This document shows, in pieces, positions 1 through 14,184 of a DNA stretch of 64,000 nucleotides. The stretch comes from Pneumocystis sp. 'macacae' (Eukaryota; Ascomycota; Pneumocystomycetes; Pneumocystales; Pneumocystaceae), in NCBI GenBank assembly GCA_018127085.1, contig CM030723.1:129685-193684 (forward strand), written 5' to 3'. The position numbers and the translations under genes were made by a program. Numbering within the stretch: position 1 is the first letter of the stretch; every line of letters starts with the position of its first letter. The notes beneath the pieces were generated by a model, which saw nothing but the letters and a program-made list of their open reading frames with translations, had not been told where the DNA came from and ran no database searches.

Positions 1-1152
1 ATATTGAATATTGGATATAATTTTTTCGTATTATGATTATTTTTGTTGTTTATGTTTATTTTTAGTGTTTATGAATTTTGAGTTGATTTAATTTTGTTTA
101 TTTTATTTTATTTGAATTTTAGATTTTTTTTATAAAAAATATTGTTTTATTATTATAATCATTTAGATGTTTCAACATTATTATTTAATAATTAAAATGA
201 AAATATAGTTAAAAGAACAATTTTTTGATAGCGATATTTTAGAAAAGGACAATAAATTTGATTAATTTGATTTTTATATTTATTATCAGAAATATAAATG
301 TATCCTAAAATAGTAGAAATATATATTGATTTAATGATAGAAAGTTATAAAAACAGTATAATTAAATATTGTATTATTATATTGGGTCAATTTATTATAA
401 ACTAATCTTTTTTTATGATTAGTGTATTTATAATATTTTATATTTGAGTTATTAAATATTTAATTTCTGAGTTCTTTTTTATTTTTATTAATAGTTATTA
501 AATTTTTGTTTAGATTTTATTTTAGTATAGAAATATTTAAGTTTTTAAACATACTTTGCATAAAAAAGTATTTTGTTTTATGTATTTTAAAATATAAATT
601 TAAATATATCATTGTAGTTTCATATTTTGTGTTTATTTATTATTAAAATTTATAAAAGTTATAAAAGTTATAAAATAATATTATATTTTTATAAATATAC
701 ATATATTTAAATTTTTATATAAATATTATTAGCATAATTTTATGTTTATATTCTTTACATTTAATTTTATGATGAATATATCTATATTTTTAAAAAAATT
801 TTGATTTTATATTAAATTTATATGCTATGTTTTTATGTTATGATTATAAATTAAACATTTCTATATAAAAATTTGTATGTTTAAATTTTAAGAGTATACT
901 ATAATTTTTGTTTTTAAAAATTCAAATATTAGATTTCTAATTTTTTAATATCGAAATTTTTAAATATACAATTTTTTAGTAATAAATATTAAAAGATTTA
1001 GTAAATTAAAAAAAAATATATAAAACTTGAGAAAATGCTAATGAGTAGATCAATTTTATAAATCTATTTACATAATAATGTAAATTTTCGGTGTTTAATG
1101 TATTTATATAGTAAAATTTATAGACATTTTTATCAATATTATTATTAAAAAG
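1..1152. other. AT-rich intergenic DNA
   Basis: Almost pure A/T with no extended reading frame and no recognisable RNA gene. It lies downstream of the minus-strand GRAM-VASt gene, so the right end probably holds that gene's 3' UTR and terminator. Nothing else is visible. Confidence 0.7.
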
Positions 1153-4100
1153 TTAGAAATTTTTCTCAATCTGTCTAAGAATTCTTTTTATTTTCTTTAT
1201 TTTTTCCTGAAGTTTTTCATTTTCGGTATTTTTATTAAAAGTTTTTTCTTTTATATTATCAAAAAGCGGATTTGAATGTAATTTTGGAATTTGAATATTA
1301 TATATTATCTTAGATTCTGAACATTTCTGAAAATTCTCTTTTTGCTTCCATAATGAATTATAATGATTCAGTGTTTTGTAATTGATATTTGTTAAAGGTG
1401 ATATATTTTGAATTTCTTTTTCTAGTTGAATTATTTTAAAAAGAATTATTAATAAAAGAATTATAATAATTGTATTAATTTTCATAATAAATATAGAAAA
1501 TTTTGAAACAATATGAAATGTAAACTTCAAAGTTTTAAATAATTTTGATTTTATACTTAAATTAATTTTTTTGCTGTATATCTTTTGAATTCTTTTATTA
1601 TTTATATTATTTTCATTTTTATACAGTTCTAATTTCTTAGTTGTTTTTTCTTCAATATATTTCCCATTTATAGGTTTTTTTAAAGCATTCGTTATAGCAT
1701 CAATAAGATCTTTAATGTATGATATTTGACCTTCATTTATGTTTTTTTCAATTGGACCTTCAAATAAATGTTAATATATGAATTAAACTTAATTCCATTT
1801 TTACTTTTCAACCAACTACTTTTAGTCCAATCTGTAGTACAAGTAGCGATTATCCTTGTATAATTGTCTTTAGCCCACATCATACAATATTTTGTTTTAA
1901 TTATAAATGAATTTCCTGACGGAACATCGGGAGTTTTAGTCATAGAAGATATAGTCATATAATTATTATCTTTATGTTCTATAGTTTCCACAATTTTGCA
2001 ATAAGTTTGCTTTGGGCCAACATGACTATATAAAGGTTTTAAATAACTAATATGTCGTACTTTTTTTCCCGAATTATCTTTCTCCCATTCACTTAGTTTT
2101 ATTTCGCTAACTTTCTGTATATTTTCTAAAAAATTAATCATAAAGGTTGGTTCTTCACCAAAGCATAAATTTGTAATTATTGGTAAAGGACCCTTAATTG
2201 TTTCATCACATATTTGTCTCTCATAATGCTCATTACGTAATAAACAACTGCATTCAGTTGGTTGATGTTTAGATTCCGAGAATTCGATATTTGGATTAAT
2301 ATTTATTAATGAATTTTTTTTTTTTTTTGAAAAATTTTCACAAGTATCACTTGTTTTTTCAATTATATTTCTATTAATGTTATCTTTTCTATTACTTTGC
2401 ACATCTTTAATTTCGAAAGTTTTGTTATCTAACTCATTTGTCATAGAGTTTTTTTCATAGTTTTCACTGCTTTGATCATCTGTAATATTTATTTCAGCGC
2501 CATGTGTGCGTGTAGATGGATTGGTTAAGCGCCAAATATTAATAAGAAGATCGTATGTAGCATCTCTTGAAATAAAAGATGAAAATATATATTTTGCATG
2601 TAATGTTGTTATTTGAATTGCGTTAGGAAAAACAACAGCTGTACACTTTTTATCAATAGAAACAACCTCTAAAAAGGAAATGACTAACTAAAAATTATTA
2701 AAAGTGTTTAAATATGAATATTTAAATTACATTTGTTATCCAACCAAAAATGTTTGAGTTAAAACATATATAAGTCTCTGATATATACATTCTTCCATGA
2801 AGAAGAATATCTTTTTGTAGTGCAGATGCATAATCTAAATATTTTAAAAGTAACAAAAAATAAAAAATATTTACCATCAATAAGATAATCGTCTTCTGGA
2901 ATGCCTTTAAATAAAGTATGGAATTCTTTATTTCTTTTATTATTTGCTATAGTAATACCTGTAATCTGTTGGATTAATATATGGATAGTATTTTGTTGAT
3001 TATTTTTAAAAGTAATGTAATTATGTTTATTTTGTTGATCGATACAAGAAACAGCTGGGTATCCTAATTTCTTAGAAATATTAAATTTATCGCGTGCTAA
3101 AACGTTAGATGACATTAAAGTATGGTTTTTTTCTCGACTAAAGCTATAATTTACAAATTTATTATCTAAAGTTTTTTGCAATTCTTTATTATAAGATAAT
3201 TCTTTCTCTGAATTTTTTTCATCTATAAACGCATATGATTTATATGTATTTTCTTGAATTTTTACGTCATTTAAAGAAAGTTCTCCATAACCTATAGATG
3301 GAACAATGCTAGTAGATGATTTTTTTTTAAAGTCGCCTTTCAAAGATCTACAAGTATCAAACATTTTTTCTATATTCTTATGATTGTCTTCAATTAAATC
3401 TTTTGAAATATTTTTTTTATCTGCATTATTTAGTTTTTTAGATATAGTTTTATCTTCTAAAGATGTATGTGTAGTTAAAGAAGTAAATGAACTAGCTGCA
3501 TTTTGTGCTGCAGATAGAACACTACTAAAAAAACCTATGCCTGATTTCTCTGAAGCAGATGATAATGAGTTAGATTTTTTGATATCTGTATTATAAGCTG
3601 GATTTTTATTATTTTCATAGATATGACTTATTGATTGAGTAGAAGACGTCTTTAGGTCTGAAAACGTTTCAACATCGGAAGTTCCATTACTGTATTCTGC
3701 AATTCTTAAATTCGATGCATATGAATTAATAGAAGATTCACTTTTTTGAGAAAAAGATTCATTTTTTGAAAAAAAATCATTCTCTAATGCACTTTTATAT
3801 ACTTCTGGAGGATTTTCTATAGATAAAGATTGAGTTAAACTCCGAGAAGTTTCGACAAATTGTTTATTTTTTATTTCTGGATCTTTTAATCTGTTTTTAA
3901 AAGTTAGTAAATTATATATATTAAATATAAAGAAATTCAAGCTTATTATATTTTCAACGAATATATACCTTAAGATTCTGCTTCTGTTTTCACCATTTTG
4001 AACAAAATTACTATTTAAAACGTTTTTATTCGATTCTGACTCTACGTTTATTTTATTTACTTTTAAGCTTTTTCCTTTCTTAAATTTTTTTTTGAAAGAT

Positions 4101-4153
4101 AATGTTCTCTCAAATATAGAATGCATTTCTGAAATATTAGTATTTGTACTCAT
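1153..4153 (-). CDS. GRAM-VASt domain, ER-anchored sterol transfer protein (Lam/Ltc family)
   Basis: Five exons read from the sequence: 4153-3969, 3890-2875, 2834-2731, 2687-1805 and 1757-1153, giving 930 aa. After a long serine-rich disordered N-terminus comes a GRAM domain: FHTLFKGIPEDDY, then FGWITN joined to LVISFLEVVSIDKK, then VFPNAIQITTLHAKYIFSSF. An acidic linker leads to a VASt (StART-like) domain whose end reads TCTTDWTKSSWLKS. A hydrophobic segment (IIIILLLIILF) and a short coiled coil close the protein. This order is that of yeast Lam1-6/Ltc1, which move sterol between ER and plasma membrane at contact sites. The first intron (3891-3968) is a multiple of three and open, so it could be retained; its TTACTAAC branch site argues it is spliced. 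The sterol role is inferred from the family. Confidence 0.85.
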
Positions 4154-4553
4154 TTTTAATAATAATAAAATATAAGAAAAAATATGTTGATATTTTTTTT
4201 AGAAATACATTATTTAGAATAAGTGTTTTAATTACTTTTTTGACAAAATTTGATAAAAATAGTTAATATTATAGAGTATGTAAGCCAAAAATAAGATTTT
4301 TTGTAAAACGAATATTTTTGTAATATTTTAATTTTTATATTTTGAATTTTTGTTATATATAACGGAAACAAGTATTATTTTAAGAATTATTTTATGATTT
4401 TAAATTTTAATTTTTAGATAAATTTAGAATATTAAAGGAAGTTTAAGATTTAGATATTTTTGATATTTGATTTTTAGAAACGTAAGTATATCTTGTTTTT
4501 TAATGGATTTTTAATTTTAAAACCTGTAATTATAGTTAAGTTTTTTAAGGGGT
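4154..4553. promoter_or_regulatory. Shared divergent promoter region
   Basis: About 400 bp of AT-rich DNA between two divergently transcribed genes (GRAM-VASt on the minus strand, PSMD5-like on the plus strand). It must hold both promoters. I see no specific binding site that I can name. Confidence 0.5.
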
Positions 4554-6124
4554 ATGGACTACTTGTATCCTGAAGCAAAAAGATTAAAGGATCTTCTTTA
4601 TGATGCAAAATTTGATTCTAGTGTTCTTAATTTACTTCCTTCCGCCTTTGATGATTTTTTCTTTTCGATTTCAGGTTTTATAAATATTTAATCTTGAGTT
4701 TTTTATTAATAAATATAGATTCTACAAAGAATACTTGTCTACGTTTTCTGCCTGAGCTTATTCAAGCTTTATATTTACCTATAGATTCTTTGCCTAATAT
4801 AAAGGTTCTGGAAAAATTATTATCTCCAATGTCTTGGGAAGATTTAGTTGCATTAGATCTTGTTCCACATGTTTTTTCTGGCCTTGCATGTGGAAATGAA
4901 GAAATAGAGCTATTTTGCTTAAGAATGCTTTCTAAATCTACGAAAACAAGGATTACTTCTAATACTATTGATAAGAATATGATTAATCGTATAATTTCGT
5001 GTATGAGTTCAAGATATTGTTCATGTGCAAATAAGGCTATAGATGTAATATGTAATGTATTATATTCATGTTGTATGTAACAGTTTATTGATATTTTTAT
5101 TTAGCTTAGTTCTTCAGGCGATATATCTAGAAAAAGACTTTTGTCATGTTTTTCAGTATTATCTTTAGTTGATTTTTTTTCATTGGAAAATCCTTTATCT
5201 AAATCTACTATTATATCTCGTTTTTTTACTTTAATATTAAAGCTTTCGAGTCAATCATATGAAATGTTTAAATCTCTTGTTTCTAGTGGTTTAATAGATA
5301 ATGTAATAAATTTAAGTAATTCTGATGATCTTCTTATTAGGCTTTGTAAAATTGATTTTTTATCATCTTTATTAACGATTAATTATACTTTTGATTGGTT
5401 TGAAAACAATGGGTATATTAAAGAAGCTGTTTCTCCATTTCTTGCATTTGAGTTTCAAAATATTGATCTTGATACTGAGCTTTTGATAATTCAGTCATGT
5501 AAATTTATTGAGTCTATGAAATATATTTCTTTTAAAGATTTTCAAAAAATTGACTCTTTTAATAATTTGGTGTTTAAACTTGTCGAAAATTTATCTCTTA
5601 AAACATTGTCATCATCTCTTTATAAGGCCAATCTTTTTACAATTGCTGGGATGTTTAGTTTTTCTAATGATTTTTCTAAATATATATATTTTAGGTTGAC
5701 AGATTTACCTAATCTTACTAAAACTGATAATGGTTTAAATGCATTGGAGTTAATATTATTAAGTCCTTCAGAAGAATATACTGAACTTTTCTTTGAACAA
5801 AAATTATCTTCGAAAGCTATTTATGATATTATGATATCTGCAAAATCACCTTTTGAGTCTACACGTTATTCTGCTTTATTAGTCTTGAGAGCACTTGTAA
5901 AGCATTTGTGGGGTATTTCTAAATGCGTTGGATTTACCTCATTAATGGAGTTTATATTATCTAGAACTGTTGAGGAATATTTTGACAGAATGATTAAATA
6001 TGAAATAGTTAAGATAATGGCAGAAACTGGAAGACATTTGCTAGGATCATGGGAAGAAAAAGTTTTACAGTATGTTATGAAAGGCCCATTTGGTATATCA
6101 TATCAACCTGGTGTTTTATTGTAA
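4554..6124 (+). CDS. hsm3: 26S proteasome assembly chaperone PSMD5/Hsm3-like
   Basis: Three exons (4554-4674, 4719-5072, 5118-6124) give a 493-residue all-helical protein of armadillo-like character. That is close to the roughly 500 residues of PSMD5 (S5b). The C-terminal part lines up with PSMD5: SPFESTRYSALLVLRALVKH, then FMEFILSRTVEEYFDRMIKYE-type sequence, then a YVMKGPFG stretch matching the YLSEGPYY region near the PSMD5 end. PSMD5/Hsm3 binds the C-terminus of Rpt1 and helps assemble the proteasome base. The first ATG is followed by an acidic helical N-terminus typical of the family. The second intron's acceptor (TTCTTCAG, ending 5117) was chosen because it alone keeps the frame. The identification rests on remembered family sequence. 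Confidence 0.7.
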
Positions 6125-6743
6125 AAAAGTATGAATTATATTTAAATATTAAAATTTTATTAAATTGTATTAAAAAAAAATGTTATTGATTTTTATATTT
6201 TTAAAAATCTATAAATATTCTTTTTTGAAATGATATTGTTGAAAAAATGTAGAAATAAAAATTAATTATTTTTGATGGTTAAATTTAAAATTATTTAAAA
6301 TTATTTTTTTTTAATAATAATATATTTTTAGATTGAATTTTTTATTGAATAGTTTTTATTACTATTATAAAATGGTTTAAATAAATATTTTTACTTTATA
6401 TTTTATTATCTTGTATTATGTTTTCATATTCATCTTATTATATATTTATTATTAATTATATCATTCTAATATATTTGAGTTAAATAATATTATTTTTGAT
6501 ATACTGTTTTTTTTTTGAAATATTTTAAATATTGAAAATCAATAATTTCTTAGAAATTTATATTTAAATATAATAAATTATTTTTTATATAATTTTTAAT
6601 CGTTTTATTTTGTATAAATTTACAAAAAAAAAAAACGTATTTTTAATGTTTGGTTAATATTTTTAGATTTTAATATTTAATGTAAACTTGAAAATGATTA
6701 TTTGAGTGACAATTTGTAATTTTTTATTTGAACTTTAAAAATT
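6125..6743. other. AT-rich intergenic DNA between PSMD5 and THO2
   Basis: Long A and T runs and no reading frame of note. It holds the 3' end of the PSMD5-like gene and the promoter of tho2. No specific element recognised. Confidence 0.6.
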
Positions 6744-9700
6744 ATGGAAAATAAAGTTATAGATGATAGATTTATTGAAAAAAAAAATAATTTTAAGAAA
6801 ATGGTTTCTGAAAAAGATTATATATCGAGCTGGTATATTTTTATTTTAATTAGACTTTTTTATATTAATTTTTTTAGTGTAAAATTGGCAGAAGTTGCTA
6901 TTGCTAATAATTCTTTACAGGATATTGAATATATCATTTTTGATGTTTTTGATTCTTTTATTGTTAAACGTAATATATCTGAAAAAATTGTTTCTTCTAT
7001 ATTGTTTGATATACAAAAGCTTGATACTTCATTTAATATAGAAAATATTTGTCTTGATAATATATGGTTGTTTCAGAATGATGGTCATTGTAGTGAAATT
7101 TCTCCTGATGGCATATTAAATAGTTTAACTATATTGTTAAATGAACTTTTGGTAAGAAATTAATAGTGCAATTTTTCAATATTGACTATTAGTCTGTTGG
7201 TTTGGTATCTATGGAAATTGCTAGAGAAAGGTTAGAATCGAATTTACTTGTTTTAGTTTCAGCTATTTCAAATCATGTGAATTTTACTAAAAAAGCTATT
7301 CGAATTAATACATCTCTTCTTTATAAACAAACCAAGTTTAACCTTATTCGAGAAGAAAATGAAGGCTATTCAAAACTTATAGTTGAAGTTAATTTTTTTC
7401 TACAATCTGACATTTTAAATAATGATAAGAACATGACTACTTTCAAAATAGAGCATTTTCTTAATAATATTACATCTTTAATTGGTTTTTTTGATTTAGA
7501 TTCAAATAGAGTTCTTGATATCTTGTTAACTGTTGCTTCTCAAAATCTTATTTATCATTGGAAGATATTTATTGAGTTATTTTCTATTAGTTCTTGGTGG
7601 TGTCTTACCCAATCGCGTTTTAATTTAGAAGATATGACATCTTTTGAGAAACGGAAAAGGCTTAATAATATTTTAGAGAAAGGTGTTCAATCTCTTTTTG
7701 ACGATATAGAATGCTGTTCTGGAAGCAAAATAGCATCACAGCTTTTAGGTTTTAAATTAAAGTTCTATAATTCTTTAGAAAATAAAGAAAATTTAGAATC
7801 ACTTTTTATGTTAATAGCGCTTTTGATTAAATACAAGTTGCTGAATATTGGTGATATTCTACCTTATGTACTTGTTATTATGATATTTTTAGAATTGTCT
7901 AATTTAAAGTAGCTTTCTCCCAGTGATAATGCTATTTTAATGGAATGGAAAAGTTTTAATAATAGCTTAGAAGAGAAGGCCTTTAAAGCACGGGGGAATG
8001 CTTTAAGCGTATGTTTTATGTTTGATTTGATTCTTTTTTTGATAAAAATAGATGGCAGGCGCTTTAACAGAAGACGATACTTTAAAAGATAAGGTAGATA
8101 AAGAAAACAATTTTCGAATAGAGGCTTTAGATTCATCTGTAATCTTAACTTTTAGTAACGAAAAGCTAATATTTTTAGCTTTCAACTGTTAGTTGTAATC
8201 TTTATAATCAGAAAGTACTTCTTTTGAAAGCGTTACTTTCAGTTGGATCATTGCCTCATGTAATTTATATGTTTTCAGAATTTCCTTTTCTGTGTGGGCC
8301 ATATCCGGATTTGGCAGATCTTCTTCATAAGATTATTCATTATATGATTAGTGATATATATAATAATATATCACCTCTATCAGGATTATCTAAAAATTTA
8401 CGTCAAAGTCTTTTTCAAGAAAAAAAGAAAAATTCAGATATACGGCTTAGAGATTCGTCTTTGATAATTACACAGTCTTCTCGTATTAAGTTGACTTTAG
8501 ATCCTTTACCTGTTCAAATTATAAATGATTCTTTGAGGAAATTTTTTTATGATGACTATGCAATGAATGTTATTCCTGTTTGTGAAACTTATCAAGATTT
8601 TCATAAAATGGTTGTCCCTGTACTTCGTTTTTCAGGTTTAAAAATTTATCGTGATATCAAATTGTTATGTAAAATTTGCAGAATAGGTAGAGCTCAAATT
8701 AAAGAGGTTCGATATAATATATTTTGCAAGTTATTAATGCTTTAAAGGAACATTCGTCTCAGGTAGTTAAGGAGTTATGGAAATGTGTTATAAGGGGGAT
8801 TGTATTACCTGCACTTTCAATGATTCAAGTAAATCCTGGCGTTGTTAATGAAATTTACGATCTTATTAAATTCTATTCATATTCTGAACGATATGCATTT
8901 TATGGAGAATGGAATAATGTTATTTATAAGATATATCCAGAGTTAAAAATTAAAGTTATTGAAGTTGAAAAAGAAACAAAAAGTATTTTACGACGTATCT
9001 CAAAAACAAATGTAAGACAATTTGGAAGAATTTTGGCGAAAGTTTCACATGCGAATCCATGTATTATATTTTCTGTTGCTCTAAATCAGATAGAATCTTA
9101 TGATAATCTTGTTGATGTTGTTGTTGATGCTGCTCGATATATTACTATTTTTGGGTACGATGTTCTAACATTTATTTTATTGGTATCTTTATCAAATGAG
9201 AATAAAAAAAGATTGAAGGAGGATGGTACTAGTATAGCTCATTGGCTCCAAGGTAATTTCTTAATTAATATAATAAAATTAATTATATTTTAAGGTTTGG
9301 CTTCGTTTTGTGGAAGGCTTTTTAAAAGATATTCAAATATGGACCCTACTACTGTTATTTTTTATATTTTTAATCAACTCAAGATATCTAATACTTTTGA
9401 CTTGATAGTTTTGAAAGAATTAATTGCTCAAATGGCTGGAATTTTGCCGCCAACAAATTTATCGGAATCTCAATTACAAGGCCTTGCTGGAGGAGAATAT
9501 TTAAAACAAATAGCGATGTCTCTTATTTATGATTCAAAAACTATTTCGTCAAAAAGTTCTTTAAGGTTACTTAGATCTTTAATTGAATCTAATTTAGCTG
9601 GACCTCTTTTGATTCTTATTGCACAGCAAAAACTTGTTTGTATTTATAGGATGGATGATAATGATCCACACTTAAAACTTCTAGCAAATTTATTGGATGA

Positions 9701-12700
9701 GGTGAAATATAGGTTTCTTGTGAAACTGTTTTTTAATTTTCTTAGTGTCAGAATGTTTTAGTACAATATGTTGAATTTTTAGCAATTAATTTAGACTTTG
9801 TTAGTTTTTCAAAATTGTTGCCTACTATTTCTGATATGTGTTTAAAATATGGTATAGAGCCTGCTGTTGCATTTTATATATCTAGAACAAAAATAAATGA
9901 AGAAATAAAGGTTTTTTGTTATTAAGAGTATTATTATTGTTAATTATAGTTTAGAGATATTATGCTAATGAGGATTTGAAAAAAAAACACGAAAAATTAC
10001 TTGAAGAGAAAAAATGTTATGAAAAGGTTTTATTTTCTAGTATTCTTATTATCTGTGTTGAATGTATTATAGAAAGTTTGTCGCAATTTTGATAATTCTA
10101 TTAATCCTTTTACTCGGGATATCAGGAATAATAATACTAATATTTTTAACACTTCTGGAGATTTAGAAGAAGGTGAAGAACTTGACGATGATAATAAGCT
10201 TTTATCACATAATAATCGCAATGAAAATTATTCTGATATTGTTGATAAATCTTTATTAAATCCTGTGTTAGTTTCCCTTGTAGAATCAATTACCGATATT
10301 CTTCCTAAGGAAGTATGGTCTTATATGAGGTTATTTTGTTAAATTTTGTTCTATTTGTTAAGTTTAGAAGTCCGTGGTTTTATGTTACATTTTGGCAACT
10401 TCAACTTTATGATATTTATGTTCCTATAAATCAATATGAAGTAGAAATGAATAAAATGAGATCAACTATATTGACTATTGACCAAGATCGTTCAGATGTT
10501 AGTATTGTAATCGTTTTATGATGATTTAGAAGAAAAGTTCTAATATTTTATAAAGGGTCCTTCTCAAAGAAAAAAAGAGAAAGATTTAATTGTTCAAAAA
10601 ATAGAAAAATGTCAAGCAGAACTTAATTCTCAAATATCTTCTTATGAAAATACTCGGAAAAGGATATTTTTAGAGAAAGATATATGGTTTTCTTTTGCTT
10701 CCGTATCTGCAGAATCAAATAGCATAGGACCTACAGGATATCATAGAAGGATTGAGGTTATCAATCATTTAATACAATATTGTTTTTTACCTAGATGTCT
10801 TTTTAGTCCTAATGATTCTACTTATTGTGCAAAATTTATACGTTTAATTCATTTTTTTGGAACACCTAATTTTTCTACTCTTACATTGTATGATAGGGTA
10901 AAATATTTGGTTATTTAGATTATCGTTTAATTGCTTTAATAGCTTTTTGGTGATTATTTACCTTCATTATTGTTTATTTGTACTCAACAAGAAGCCGAAA
11001 ATTTTGGTAGGTTTTTACGAGAAATATTGGCTGATCTTTTTTCTTGGTATAAAGATGAAGCAGTTTATAATAAAGAAGCGAAAGGTACAAAAAATTTACC
11101 TGGATTTCAAAAACGTTGGTCTTCTGGTTTTCGTGATAAATTTCAAGAACATATTAATGACGATGATATGCTTCAATATGAAGAATTTAAGCGTTTGATG
11201 TATAAATGGCATAGAAAATTAAATCAGGTTTTTTTATATAGTTTTATGCTTTATATTTAAGAAATTAGGTATTTAAAATATGTTTGGATTCAAAGGAATA
11301 CATGCATCTTCGTAATTCTATTATAGTTTTAGAAAAAATATCAGAATGCTTTCCTATTGTATCATGGATGGGACGAGCACTTAAAGATAAAGTTTCTTTT
11401 ATTATAGCACAGGAAAAAAGAGAGGATTTGAAAGTTCGAGCTCTTGGATATAGAGCGAAGTTAATAAAAGGTGAATTTAAATGGATGTCAATAAATCAGT
11501 TTCAGAAAGTATTATTCATTACTTTTAAGTTAGTTTATTTAATTCAATGTTTAGATGGATGCTTCTCCAGGACATAATTTATCTAGTGATTGTCGAATTC
11601 AAGAATCTACTTCTATGGTGTTAACATCTTCAGGAAATAATTGTTTGGATTCTGAAATTTTGACTAATAATCAAAATTCCAAAAAGAAAACAGATAATAA
11701 TGACTATAAGAGTTCTAGCCTTGATAGTTCTGTTTTGTTTGACAACTTATCAAATGAGTATATTTAAGGTTAAATATAATTCAGTTAATTTTTTTAGTTC
11801 CAAACATGAACAGTTATCTCAAGGTCAGGATTTGATAATGAATATTAAAAATAGTAAACAAGCTAAAGAAGAATCTTATGTTGAGTCTTCTGTTAATGAA
11901 CTTCGGATGGATAGTACTATAGAATTAAATTATATAAATAATGGTGATTCGAAAAAATATAATTTTGAGATTAAAAGTTTAAATGTACCTCGATCTAATA
12001 ATGATCAAGTAAATAGAAATATTTCTGTTGATAATCAAGCCACTGAAATATCTCAAGTTGATGATAATAAAATGTTTTTTTTCTTTAGAATTTGGAATAT
12101 TACTAATTTTTTGAGGTTACCTAATTCTAATGCTATAATACATTCGAAAACTTTGGATCCTGATTTGAAAATACAAAATATATCCGATAAAGATAATGTA
12201 AAATCTACTTCTCATTTTAACATAGTTTTTTATATAGTATACAGGAATCGTATTTTACAAATAATTTTGAACTAAAAAAATTGAAAGAAATTGAAACTAG
12301 TGAATGGTCTCGTTCTGATGATAATTTTTTAGAACATAAAGATTCTCGAAATAATTCTTGTCATAATTCTGAAAAGTATTATAATTTTTTTTTGGAAAAA
12401 GAAAAAGATATACCTTTAGTAACTAGAACTTTTGATAAAAATTTTCAAGGAACTGATGCATTAAATGAAAAAAAAACTATATTTTCGGAAAATATGTCTC
12501 AAAAGCAAGCAATTAATGATTTTGAAACAAGTCTATCTATGACTAAAGTGGAACATATAACAGGGACTCATAAAAAGACTTCTACTGAATCTCCTAGGTC
12601 AGTAACTTATCAAAATAAAACAAAAACGCCTCAGGATGAGATTGATTCTTTAAATGTGCATTCATCAAGACGTAAGCAAATAGTGATTGCTGGTGAACTA

Positions 12701-13470
12701 AATGAGTATTTTGATGTTATATATACAAATTAATTAATTTTGATACTAGACAAACTCAACCCTATTCTTCCTCAAAGTTTAAAGATATACCTAAAGGACC
12801 TTCTTTAAGTAGAGATAAATTTTCTGATAGAACATTTTCTTCAAAAGACACGTTGCATGACGAAACCGTTTTTTCTAATCGAAGAACTTCTCCTATAAAG
12901 ACTTCTGAAATAGTAGGGAAAAATCGTGATATTTCCGATCAAAGAAAAAGTCGTGATTATGAACATATATCAACTATCAAACGTTCTATGATGCGTTTTG
13001 ATATGGAAAAGCAGCCTTTTAAACGTAGCACTGATGAATCTTTTCGAGTATATTCTCATTCAGTTTCTGAATCTGATTCGAGACGTGAGTCTTTTTTTAA
13101 AGAATCATTAAAAGACTCGAAATCCAATAGGGATGGCAGACGAATAACTGCCTTATCTAATAAAGATGTGCACACTAGAGAAAAGGATTATGCTCATGAT
13201 ATTGGAAATCGTGGTCATAGTCGTGAAAAGGTGAGAGATAAGGATAATTTTATTGAAAGAGGACGTTTTTTTTCCAATAAAGATAGTGATTTTATAGAAC
13301 GAAATATGGAAAAAGCACGGTCCCTGAGAGAAAACAAAGATAATTTTGAATATAGAGAACAAACATGGGAATCTACAATGTCTCGTAAACATTCGCGAAA
13401 TTCTTCTATTCGTCAAATAAGTAATAGAGATTTAAATGATTCATTTAAACGTAGAAGAATGGAATCTTAG
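6744..13470 (+). CDS. tho2: THO complex subunit 2 (Tho2/THOC2)
   Basis: Large gene broken by many short introns (for example 7152-7192, and probably an in-frame one in the first exon after residue 28); I estimate roughly 1,900 residues. The strongest match is at about 8730-9760: YSERYAFYGEWNN, ETKSILRRISKTNVRQFGR, AKVSHANPCIIFSVALNQIE, YDNLVDVVVDAARY, then LKEDGTSIAHWLQ and LIVLKELIAQMAGI. These are hallmark blocks of Tho2. Further down, the C-terminal THO2 domain is present (MYKWHRKLNQ, VSWMGRALKD). The last 700 codons or so are hydrophilic, ending in an RS/RD/KE-rich tail as in other fungi. Tho2 is the scaffold of the THO complex, which packages nascent mRNA for export and limits R-loops. 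I did not resolve every exon boundary. Confidence 0.9.
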
Positions 13471-14184
13471 ACATGTGAAATATATATATCATGCTTTATG
13501 AATTCGAAATGTTGACAGAATTATATTTTGTATTAGTTTTGCAATTTCTCTTTTTTTTATATAAATGGACGTTTTAAATTTTTAGCTTTTAAAAAGAAAT
13601 CATATTTTCTAGTTTTATATTGGATTTAATTATATAAATATATGCAATAGTACTCGAATTTAATGATAACTCTGTCTTTTGTTTATATAATGATTATATT
13701 GTAATAGGGATTAAATTAGTAACTATTGCGCTTATAATTTATAAAATTCATGTGATCTTGAATTGAGCTACTATACGTAATATTTACATAATTATCTAAA
13801 TCTAATGTTTGTTTATTAGAAATAAATTGCATTATAATGTTAATTTTCGTTTAGTTTTCTGTTAAAAATGAAATATTATATGAATATAATTATATTTTTT
13901 AGAATTTTTGAAAATTATATTAATTTTTTATTAGTATTGATAAAAATTGTTATATTAATTTAAAATGCTTATAATTTTATAAAATGGTTTTAAAATGTTT
14001 TACTTGGTTAAATAATATAATGTATCTATTGAATGATGTTAATATATAGAAAGATTATAAATTTTTAAGATTAAATGTTTTTAAATACCATATGAAAGTA
14101 TCGATAAGATTAAAAATTTATAAAATGACATGATTATATATAATTCTAGTATTTCAAACAGATCACTGAGTGGTTAGAACATTA
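13471..14184. other. AT-rich intergenic DNA between THO2 and Pfa5
   Basis: About 700 bp, the 3' end of tho2 and the promoter of the palmitoyltransferase. No convincing coding or RNA signal. A slightly less AT-rich patch lies at 14155-14190, just before the Pfa5 start. Confidence 0.55.

Noticed and set aside
1..1152. Possible telomeric or subtelomeric sequence at the left edge
   Set aside because: No telomere repeats and no surface glycoprotein genes; it is ordinary AT-rich intergenic DNA.
5073..5109. Earlier acceptors for the second PSMD5 intron (TTTAG at 5104, CTTAG at 5109)
   Set aside because: Both give the wrong phase; only the acceptor ending at 5117 keeps the protein open.
7864..8136. 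Minus-strand frames inside tho2
   Set aside because: They overlap conserved tho2 exons and read as random hydrophobic sequence.
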